Source: Trifolium pratense | Lineage: Eukaryota; Streptophyta; Magnoliopsida; Fabales; Fabaceae | Direction of reading: 5' to 3' | DNA: 64,000 nucleotides | NCBI RefSeq assembly: GCF_020283565.1 | Contig: NC_060065.1 | Coordinates: 43,450,409 to 43,514,408, forward strand | Shown: positions 56,915-64,000 of the stretch, in pieces | Layout of the letters: every line of letters starts with the position of its first letter | Numbering within the stretch: the stretch's first letter is position 1 | Program-made: the position numbers and the translations under genes | The notes under the pieces: model-generated | Told to the model about the DNA's origin: nothing | The model's database searches: none | What the model saw: the letters and a program-made list of their open reading frames with translations, nothing else

Positions 56915-59900
56915 TTAAAGGTCATTCAGTACCAATGAGACCCTCTCAGTAGGAATCTCGCCTCCGTTGTAGAGCTTAATTCTTTGGCCATTTACTTTAA
57001 ATGTCCTCTTCGATAATGGCTCTTCTAATTCTACCGCTCCATGAGAAAAAACTTCTTTGATCATATATGGTCCTGACCATTTAGATTTGAGTTTACCGGG
57101 AAAGAGTTTCAATTTCGAATTAAATAACAATACACTTTGTCCCGGGTAAAACTCTTTTCTAACCAATTTTTTATCATGATACCTCTTGGTCCTCTCCTTG
57201 TAAATGACTGCATTTTCATAAGCTTGCAGCCTCATCTCTTCCAACTCGTTCAACTTCAGCAACCTCTTCCTACCTGCCGCTTTTTCATCAAAATTTAGAA
57301 ATTTTACCGCCCAATAGGCCTTGTGTTCTAACTCCACCGGTAAATGACATGCTTTTCCATACACCAACTGATATGGTGACAACCCAAGATGAGTCTTGAA
57401 TGCAGTCCTATACGCCCAAAGCGCATCATCTAACTTCTTTGCCCAATCTTTCCTTGAGTTAGCAACAGTCTTCTCAAGGATTTGTTTCAACTGCCTGTTG
57501 GATACTTCAACTTGTCCACATGTTTGTGGATGATAGGGGGTAGCAACTTTGTGTTTGACATTGTATTTAGCTAGCACACTTTCCAAGTATTTGTTGCAAA
57601 AATGCTTCCCCCCATCACTGATCAAAATTCTGGGTACTCCGAACCTAGCAAAAACATTCTTTTTCAAGAAGTTAACAACAGTATGAGCATCATTAGCAAC
57701 ACAAGTAGTTGCTTCAACCCACTTGGTGACATAATCAACACAAACAAGAATGTAAAGGTTAGAATAAGATGAGGGAAAAGGACCCATGAAGTCAATACCC
57801 CAACAATCGAAAGGTTCGATCTCTAAAATTCCATTTTGGGGCATCTCATTCCTCATGGCAATACTACCTGTTCGTTGGCATTTATCACAATTTTTTACAA
57901 ATTCAACACAATCCTTAAACATGGTAGGCCACCAAAACCCGCATTGAAGAATTTTTGCTGCAGTTCTTTCTCCGCCGTGGTGGCCTCCGTAAGCTGAACT
58001 ATGACAATGCCACATGATACTTTTTGCTTCCCCACCTGCAACACATCGTCTTATCAAACCGTCAGGACCTACCTTAAATAAATATGGATCATCCCAAAGA
58101 TAAAATTTAGCGTCATTGAAAAATTTCTTTCTCTGCTGCCAACTATAATCATCTGGAACTAAATTTCCGGCTTTAAAATTTGCCATGTCTGCGAACCATG
58201 GTCTTTCAGTCACTGTTAATAGCTGCTCATCTGGGAACTCGGCTACTATACTTTTCTCCTTTTTCGTTATTTCGGGGTTTGCCAACCTTGAGAGGTGGTC
58301 AGCTACCACATTCTCAACCCCTTTCTTGTCCTTGATCTCAATATCAAATTCTTGCAACAACAATATCCATCTAAGTAACCGGGGTTTAGAATCCCCCTTT
58401 GTGAGTAGAAACTTCAATGCTGCATGATCTGTAAAAATAATAACCTTCGAACCAATTAAATAAGAGCGAAACTTTTCCAAAGCAAATATTACAGCAAGCA
58501 ATTCCTTTTCAGTTGTGGAGTAATTCACTTGGTTTTCATTAAGGACTTTGCTCGCGTAATATATAGCATGAAAAAATTTTGCGTGTCGTTGGCCAAGCAC
58601 TGCTCCAACCGCGTAATCACTGGCATCACACATAAGTTCAAAAGGTAATTCCCAATTAGGGGCTGTGATTACGGGCGCGGTGACCAACTTATTTTTAATA
58701 ATGGAAAAAGAATTCAAGCATTCATCATCAAATTTAAAATCATTCTCTTTCACCAGGAGATTGCACAAAGGTCTAGCAATTTTTGAGAAGTCCTTTATGA
58801 AACGTCGATAGAAACCGGCGTGCCCTAAAAAACTCCTCACTCCTTTCACATTAATCGGAGGTGGTAATTTTTCTATAACTTCAATTTTTGCTTTATCCAC
58901 TTCTATGCCTTTTGAAGAGATTTTGTGTCCTAACACTATTCCTTCGGTAACCATAAAATGACACTTTTCCCAATTTAAAACTAAATTAGTGTCGACACAT
59001 CTCTTCAAAACAACATCTAAGTGGGCAAGACAAATATCAAAGCTTTTACCAAACACAGAAAAGTCATCCATAAAAATCTCAATGGAATTTTCAATCATAT
59101 CAGAAAAGATAGAAAACATGCACCTTTGAAAAGTAGCGGGAGCATTGCATAAGCCGAAAGGCATTCTCCGGTAAGCAAATACTCCGTATGGACATGTGAA
59201 AGCCGTTTTCTCTTGATCTGCCGGGTCTACAGCTATTTGATTGTAGCCAGAGTAGCCGTCTAAGAAGCAATAAAAGGCTTGACCAGCCAGCCTCTCTAAC
59301 ATTTGATCCATATAAGGTAAAGGAAAGTGATCCTTCCTTGTTGCTTGATTCAACCTCCTGTAGTCTATGCACATGCGCCACCCAGTAACTGTACGAGTTG
59401 GAATCAACTCGTTCTTTTCATTCCTGATGACTGTCATTCCTCCCTTTTTAGGGACTACATGTACCGGACTTACCCATGAACTGTCTGATATGGGATAGAT
59501 CATCCCTGCTTCAAGCAACTTTGTAACCTCTTTCTTCACAACATCTTTCATGGTTGGATTCAGTCGCCGTTGTGGTTGGACGACAGGTTTAAATTCCTCT
59601 TCTAACTTGATCTTGTGCATGCAGTAGGCTGGACTGATTCCCTTCAAGTCAGATATGCTCCACCCGAGTGCTTTTTTATTTTCTCTAAGCACTCTTAGGA
59701 GTTTTTCTTCTTCCAAAGCATTCAAGGAACTACTGATGATAGCGGGATGCATAGATTTTTCGCTTAAAAAGACATATTTGAGGTGTGTTGGTAACTCCTT
59801 CAGCTCAGGTGCAGATGGTGTTGACGCCTCTTCTTTTGAATCACCCGACCTTGTAACATTAAGATCCTCTATTTTATTTTGCACTTTCTCAACTTCCAAG

Positions 59901-62425
59901 GCTTCTAACTGACGCACACACTCTTCAATCTCCTTTTCTTGGCCTTTGTCAACTAACGTAATTGAGTTAACGATCACATTTTCCATCGGTAAAACTGGTT
60001 TCTCAACTCGAGAGGTTTCTTCAACAATATTTTCAATAACATCAACCCGATAACATTGAGGATTTTCGTTTTGATGACGCATAGCTTCAAACACATTGAA
60101 AATAACTTGTTCATCTTGAAATCTCAACATCAACTCCCCTAGCTCAACATCAATAAGTGCCCTACCAGTAGCCAAGAAAGGTCTTCCCAACAACAACGGT
60201 ACCTCGGAGTCCTCATCCATATCAAGTATAACAAAGTCAGCTGGAAAGAGCAAGTCATTTACCTTAACCAACACATCTTCTAGTACCCCATAAGGGTATG
60301 TAACAGATCGATCAGCCAATGTCAATGTCATTCTTGTTGGCTTCGGTTCTCCACACTTTAATTTCTTCATCATGGACAACGGCATCAGGTTGATGCTTGC
60401 CCCCAAGTCGCATAAAGCCCTTCCAATTTTCAATTCACCAATGGAACATGGAATAGTAAAACTACCAGGATCTTTCAATTTAGGTGGTAACTTTCTTTGG
60501 AGAATAGCACTACACTCTTCTGACAAGGCAATGTTTTCATCATCCTTCAGCTTCCTTTTTCCGGACAAGAGATCTTTCATAAACTTTGCGTAAACTGGCA
60601 TCTGTTCCAATGCCTCACCAAAGGGAACATTAACCTGTAACTTTGTAAACATCTCCATGAATTTTTTAAATTGACCCTCTTCCTTGTCTTTCTTTTTCTT
60701 CAAATGGGGGTATGGCAATTTGACATAAGGGGGAATGACTTGCTCCTTACCGCAGTCCTCAAGAATTTGTTTCTTGGTTTTTCTAAGAATAGAACCTTCA
60801 TCAATTAATTTTTCTTTCTTTTCAACTTCTCCCTCACTAGTTCCCTTCACCCCATTCTCACTTTTTTCTTCCTCAACTCTCTCATTTTCAACTTCAACCT
60901 CGTCTACAATCAACCACTCATTTTCAACTTCTCCCTCACCCTCACTTTTGTTTTCTACTTCCACCTTTTTTTTATTTTCTCTCTTAGTGTCCACTACAGA
61001 TGGCACAACTCTACTTCTCAACTCTATAGCCTTACAACTCTCATTTTTCGGATTGTCTAAGGTGTTTCCCGCAAATCCCCCACTTGATTGAGCAGCCACC
61101 TGTTTTGATATTTGCCCAATTTGTGTTTCAAGATTTCGGATGGAAGCCTCATGATTTCTGTTGGATGTTTCTTGACTGGCTCTCATGGCTTCGAAGTTAC
61201 TTTGAGTCATCTGCATAAACTTATTAATTGTTTCTTCCAAGGGAGATGGTTTTCTAGCAGGTGGATTTTGAGAGTTACCTTGAGGAGAACTTCCTTGATT
61301 ACCCCATTGCAGATTAGGGTGGTCTTTCCAACCTGGGTTGTATGTGTTGGAATAAGGGTTATTTTTCTGATATCCTCCGGCATAATTAGCTTCTTCTGAT
61401 TCGGCTTCTAGTGAACACATTCCATTAGCATGCGGCCCGTGGCAAAAATCACATCTGACTTCTTGAACCTGACTAACATTCGCCTCCGCTAAAGTCTTAG
61501 CAGCCAACTTTTTGTTTAACATCTCGATCTGGGCTAGTAAAGCTGTGTTTGTGTCAACCTCGAATACTCCTCTCTTTTTAGGATCCCTCTCGCTCTTGGA
61601 ACGATATTCATTCATGCACATATTCTCCACTAGTTCTCTGACTTCATCCTCATTTTTGTGTCTAATTGTGCCTCCAGCTGAAGCATCTATTAGAATTCTT
61701 GATTGCATTCTCAGACCTCTGATAAATATCTGCATTTGCTCCATATTGTCCAAAGAGTGATTCGGACATTTCCTTAATAAAAGTTTGAAACGTTCATAAG
61801 CTTCGAACAAGGACTCTGATTCTCCCTGTTCAAACCCAGTAATGTCAGCTTTTCTAGCCAGAAACATGTCGTTAGTAAAGAAACGCTCCAAAAATTTATC
61901 TTCGAGCTCTTTCCAATTGTTAATAGTGCCACTCGGAATGCACTGCAACCAGTCTTTTGCTCTTCCAATCAAAGTAAACCCAAACAGCCTGAGTTTAATC
62001 TGACTATCAGTGTACCCATCAGGACGACACATGGTGCATGTCTCATAAAAACGCTCTAGATGAGCCCATGGATCTCTGATTGCACTTCCATCAAATTGAT
62101 TATCCCTTAGCCCGGTGAGAACCGTATTCTTGATGTCAAAAGTCAAAGGATTCGCCGGTTGGAACCCCATAGAAATTTGCCCTGTATCAGTTCTGCGACA
62201 GTAATCTCCCATAGTACGCCTAGGCGGCGGTGGTGGGTTATTGGCCATCTTGCCTTCTTCTTCAAACTGAGAACCTGTGTCTGAAGAGATTCCTGTTGAT
62301 GCTTCAACTAGCTCTTGCTCAGCTAACCGTGCTAACCGTACTGCTTTCCTGTTCGCCTTTGCGGTTTTCTCGATTTCAGCGTCGAAGAGAAGCTCTCTTG
62401 CAACTTTTCTACCTCGCATAAACAA
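56915..62425 (-). CDS. Athila-like Gag-Pol polyprotein, 1836 aa, intact
   Basis: One uninterrupted frame. Gag retrotransposon domain at about 85-275, then zinc knuckle CX2CX3HX4C near 325-337. A Lys/Glu-rich linker (about 480-590) follows. Aspartic protease has catalytic LCDLGAS near 671-677. Reverse transcriptase (about 950-1170) has FMDDF at 1118-1122. RNase H has [13 protein letters not shown] near 1266. Integrase has an HHCC finger (H/C residues about 1473-1516) and DDE core residues at about D1545, D1604 and E1640. There is no chromodomain. The proteins copy element RNA to DNA in cytoplasmic particles and insert it in chromosomes. Two integrase positions differ from the commonest plant form ([16 protein letters not shown]). 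Translation may start at the M near residue 60 (MANNPPPPP) rather than at the first ATG. Confidence 0.95.
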   Translation of the reverse strand: MFMRGRKVARELLFDAEIEKTAKANRKAVRLARLAEQELVEASTGISSDTGSQFEEEGKMANNPPPPPRRTMGDYCRRTDTGQISMGFQPANPLTFDIKNTVLTGLRDNQFDGSAIRDPWAHLERFYETCTMCRPDGYTDSQIKLRLFGFTLIGRAKDWLQCIPSGTINNWKELEDKFLERFFTNDMFLARKADITGFEQGESESLFEAYERFKLLLRKCPNHSLDNMEQMQIFIRGLRMQSRILIDASAGGTIRHKNEDEVRELVENMCMNEYRSKSERDPKKRGVFEVDTNTALLAQIEMLNKKLAAKTLAEANVSQVQEVRCDFCHGPHANGMCSLEAESEEANYAGGYQKNNPYSNTYNPGWKDHPNLQWGNQGSSPQGNSQNPPARKPSPLEETINKFMQMTQSNFEAMRASQETSNRNHEASIRNLETQIGQISKQVAAQSSGGFAGNTLDNPKNESCKAIELRSRVVPSVVDTKRENKKKVEVENKSEGEGEVENEWLIVDEVEVENERVEEEKSENGVKGTSEGEVEKKEKLIDEGSILRKTKKQILEDCGKEQVIPPYVKLPYPHLKKKKDKEEGQFKKFMEMFTKLQVNVPFGEALEQMPVYAKFMKDLLSGKRKLKDDENIALSEECSAILQRKLPPKLKDPGSFTIPCSIGELKIGRALCDLGASINLMPLSMMKKLKCGEPKPTRMTLTLADRSVTYPYGVLEDVLVKVNDLLFPADFVILDMDEDSEVPLLLGRPFLATGRALIDVELGELMLRFQDEQVIFNVFEAMRHQNENPQCYRVDVIENIVEETSRVEKPVLPMENVIVNSITLVDKGQEKEIEECVRQLEALEVEKVQNKIEDLNVTRSGDSKEEASTPSAPELKELPTHLKYVFLSEKSMHPAIISSSLNALEEEKLLRVLRENKKALGWSISDLKGISPAYCMHKIKLEEEFKPVVQPQRRLNPTMKDVVKKEVTKLLEAGMIYPISDSSWVSPVHVVPKKGGMTVIRNEKNELIPTRTVTGWRMCIDYRRLNQATRKDHFPLPYMDQMLERLAGQAFYCFLDGYSGYNQIAVDPADQEKTAFTCPYGVFAYRRMPFGLCNAPATFQRCMFSIFSDMIENSIEIFMDDFSVFGKSFDICLAHLDVVLKRCVDTNLVLNWEKCHFMVTEGIVLGHKISSKGIEVDKAKIEVIEKLPPPINVKGVRSFLGHAGFYRRFIKDFSKIARPLCNLLVKENDFKFDDECLNSFSIIKNKLVTAPVITAPNWELPFELMCDASDYAVGAVLGQRHAKFFHAIYYASKVLNENQVNYSTTEKELLAVIFALEKFRSYLIGSKVIIFTDHAALKFLLTKGDSKPRLLRWILLLQEFDIEIKDKKGVENVVADHLSRLANPEITKKEKSIVAEFPDEQLLTVTERPWFADMANFKAGNLVPDDYSWQQRKKFFNDAKFYLWDDPYLFKVGPDGLIRRCVAGGEAKSIMWHCHSSAYGGHHGGERTAAKILQCGFWWPTMFKDCVEFVKNCDKCQRTGSIAMRNEMPQNGILEIEPFDCWGIDFMGPFPSSYSNLYILVCVDYVTKWVEATTCVANDAHTVVNFLKKNVFARFGVPRILISDGGKHFCNKYLESVLAKYNVKHKVATPYHPQTCGQVEVSNRQLKQILEKTVANSRKDWAKKLDDALWAYRTAFKTHLGLSPYQLVYGKACHLPVELEHKAYWAVKFLNFDEKAAGRKRLLKLNELEEMRLQAYENAVIYKERTKRYHDKKLVRKEFYPGQSVLLFNSKLKLFPGKLKSKWSGPYMIKEVFSHGAVELEEPLSKRTFKVNGQRIKLYNGGEIPTERVSLVLNDL

Positions 62426-62564
62426 CCAGAAAATACCTCAATAGCACTGCACAATATAATTAATAGAAATAAGTATGCTATAAATTTTTTTAATTTTTCT
62501 AATAAAACGAAAAATAAAAGAAATCCTAAATAAACGAAATTGCCTTGCTGAAATTAATCAACAA

Positions 62565-62582
62565 TCCCCGGCAACGGCGCCA
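62565..62582 (-). promoter_or_regulatory. Primer-binding site, tRNA-Asp type
   Basis: On the minus strand TGGCGCCGTTGCCGGGGA, six bases after the 5' LTR end. It is complementary to the 3' end of plant tRNA-Asp(GTC) including CCA (from memory of that tRNA). Typical of Athila/Tat-type elements. Confidence 0.9.
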
Positions 62583-62588
62583 AAAACT

Positions 62589-63861
62589 TGATGACAATTT
62601 TAGCAAGTGAACTAAATTCGTCGTTAAGTAATAAAATTTATAAGATTCGTATCCACAGGGATTGTTCTTATTTCAACGAAACAATTCAATGAATTTAGGA
62701 TTAATTAATAAATTGCAAAGGGGGGTTTTTAGATTGATTTGTAGTAACAATGACAATAATTAAAATTGCAAGAAAGTTGAAAAGTGAACTTTTATGAGAG
62801 AAAGACGATTAGGAATTATTTTGAATCATCTCTTTGTCCCTATCTGGTACTCTAGGTTCTAGCCCTCAACAATGAAATTCTTATAATTACGACAATATAA
62901 CAAAATAGACCGAGTCCAATTCCTTGGCTCATCGATCCCATTTATCTAATAAAGTACCCTAATTCCTTAGGCGAAACTAATATTATCAAAAGCTTTAACG
63001 AATGTTATATTAACAATCATGCCAATTAATTCTATATTCCTATAGCAATTACGATTGACAAACAATTAATCTAGTTCCAGTATAAACCCTAGGGTCAATA
63101 GTGATTTATAACTTAAAATCAATTCGAAAGTGATCAATTAACGAAAAGCAATAAACACAAAATTAACTGAATAATTATAAGTTTTCATTGAATAAACTAG
63201 AACACGTAGTTACATGGTTCAGATAGTTTCAAAGAGAATCATCTATAATTCCTAATCTAATGAGATTAGTTACTCATAATAATAATTGACATAACAAAAG
63301 AGTTAAGAAAATTATACATGAATAACCGATGAAGACCGCGACGACGAAACCCTTGAATTTTCTTCTCTTCACTGCCGCTGCCGCACGTATTTTTTTCTCC
63401 CCCAGAAGTTATGCGTGATTCTCCTCTGGTTTCTCCCAAGTCTGCGTTCCTTCCTGGTTTCTAGGTTAAAGAGAGCTGCTTTTTATATCCTCCAAAGAGG
63501 GATAAATCGTTCCACTAATGAAGGCATCCAGCCTGTAGCATTGTGACACATCATCAAAGAATAAAAAAACAAATTGCACGTGTCACTATGGCACACGTCA
63601 TTATCATGTAATGAAATTCAAATCGCGCCACTATAGAACTTGTACAGTGCTGCGAAAAATACAAGAAGTGCAGGCTTAATTGAGCTTCAAAACTTGTATC
63701 TTTCTAAGTCTTTTTTTTTTCTCCTTTAGTCTTTAGGCTTCAAACTCTTTTACATGTTAATTTCTTCCTAAATTCTTCTCTTTGACTATGCAATTCTACT
63801 AAAAACTAATTAAAATACTTAAAATAATAATAAAAAATACTCAAATGATCGAATGTCATCA
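62589..63861 (-). repeat. 5' LTR of the Athila-like element
   Basis: 1273 bp, the promoter copy for the element because transcription runs on the minus strand. Same length as the 3' LTR with no visible difference. Confidence 0.95.
63480..63488 (-). promoter_or_regulatory. TATA box in the 5' LTR
   Basis: GGATATAAAAAGC on the minus strand, about 380 bp into the LTR from its 5' end, with a CT-rich initiator-like stretch after it. Likely U3 promoter. Confidence 0.55.
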
Positions 63862-63866
63862 TAATT
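63862..63866. repeat. Retrotransposon target-site duplication, right
   Basis: TAATT directly after the LTR, identical to 54141-54145. Confidence 0.92.
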
Positions 63867-63947
63867 AAAAATATTAATCGTCAAAGTTATGTATTGTCAT
63901 GTATGACGCGATCAACTGACTCGCTCATTATAGGACGAAATATTCTG
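63867..63947. mobile_element. Stowaway-like MITE, right part
   Basis: Ends with GACTCGCTCATTATAGGACG, the diverged inverse of the left end at 53967 (CGTCCTAAAATGAGTAAGTC). The joined original would be about 250 bp, normal for a Stowaway-type MITE. Confidence 0.6.
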
Positions 63948-64000
63948 ATTATTTTTTTTTACAAGAGTTATATTTTGATTTGAAATTAATTTTTGACTCC

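Larger units (their letters stand above)
54146..63861 (-). mobile_element. Complete Athila-like Ty3/gypsy LTR retrotransposon, 9716 bp
   Basis: Two 1273-bp LTRs (54146-55418 and 62589-63861) bounded by TGATGACA..TGTCATCA enclose a 7170-bp interior, with a TAATT duplication on both sides. I found no base difference between the LTRs by eye. On the minus strand the order is 5' LTR, tRNA-Asp primer site, a single gag-pro-RT-RNaseH-integrase frame, about 1.5 kb without coding sequence, polypurine-like tract and 3' LTR. The primer site and the Gag type point to the Athila lineage; the envelope-like gene that some Athila elements carry is not visible. An intact frame and identical LTRs mean a very recent insertion. 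Confidence 0.95.

Noticed and set aside
60735..61091. 118-codon plus-strand Ser/Phe-rich frame
   Set aside because: Antisense of the Glu/Lys-rich linker of the retrotransposon polyprotein.

Overview
This is a nuclear, AT-rich plant chromosome segment. It contains intron-bearing genes with plant-specific families (DUF1685, PRA1.H-type, an ePHD/AAA+ chromatin ATPase), a plant tRNA-Arg(ACG), and a dense load of LTR, LINE, SINE, hAT, Mutator-like and Stowaway-like elements. The repeat vocabulary looks like that of a papilionoid legume (Medicago/Trifolium-like). That is an inference from recognition, since no database search was possible.

Six host protein genes were reconstructed exon by exon with in-frame GT..AG junctions, and all six lie on the minus strand. 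From left to right they are: a DUF1685 protein (947-2769); a 1840-aa ePHD + AAA+ ATPase like Arabidopsis At3g15120 (13801-23601); the SUMO E3 ligase MMS21/HPY2/NSE2 (27944-33354); a PRA1.H-type vesicle-traffic membrane protein (35675-38137); a 678-aa Arg/Ser-rich nuclear-type protein of unknown function (40118-42982); and a Yippee zinc-binding protein (47410-50597). One tRNA-Arg(ACG) lies at 26794-26866 on the plus strand. The genes are housekeeping or chromatin types and show no operon-like relation.

The spaces between genes and many introns are built from mobile DNA. Region 3.4-5.3 kb holds a non-autonomous hAT with a perfect 8-bp target-site duplication (TSD) and a Mutator-type foldback element. 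Region 7.3-13.4 kb has a truncated Copia element (LTR plus gag) running into a 156-bp tandem array and long palindromic minisatellites. A 5'-truncated LINE sits at 24.7-25.7 kb. Region 43.9-46.6 kb is a cluster of Mutator-type inverted-repeat elements with 9-bp TSDs, one carrying a second element nested in its loop and two being twin insertions. Region 54.1-63.9 kb is a complete Athila-like Ty3/gypsy retrotransposon (9716 bp) with two 1273-bp LTRs that look identical, a TAATT TSD, a tRNA-Asp primer site and an uninterrupted 1836-codon gag-pol frame. It is inserted inside an older Stowaway-like MITE.

The most notable observations are the very young Athila-like element, two foldback families that share core arms but have different termini, the large hairpin-forming minisatellite, the degenerate second AAA module of the ePHD ATPase, and several nested element-in-element insertions within introns. 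I did not find a CRISPR, operon or other prokaryote-type system, and none is expected.
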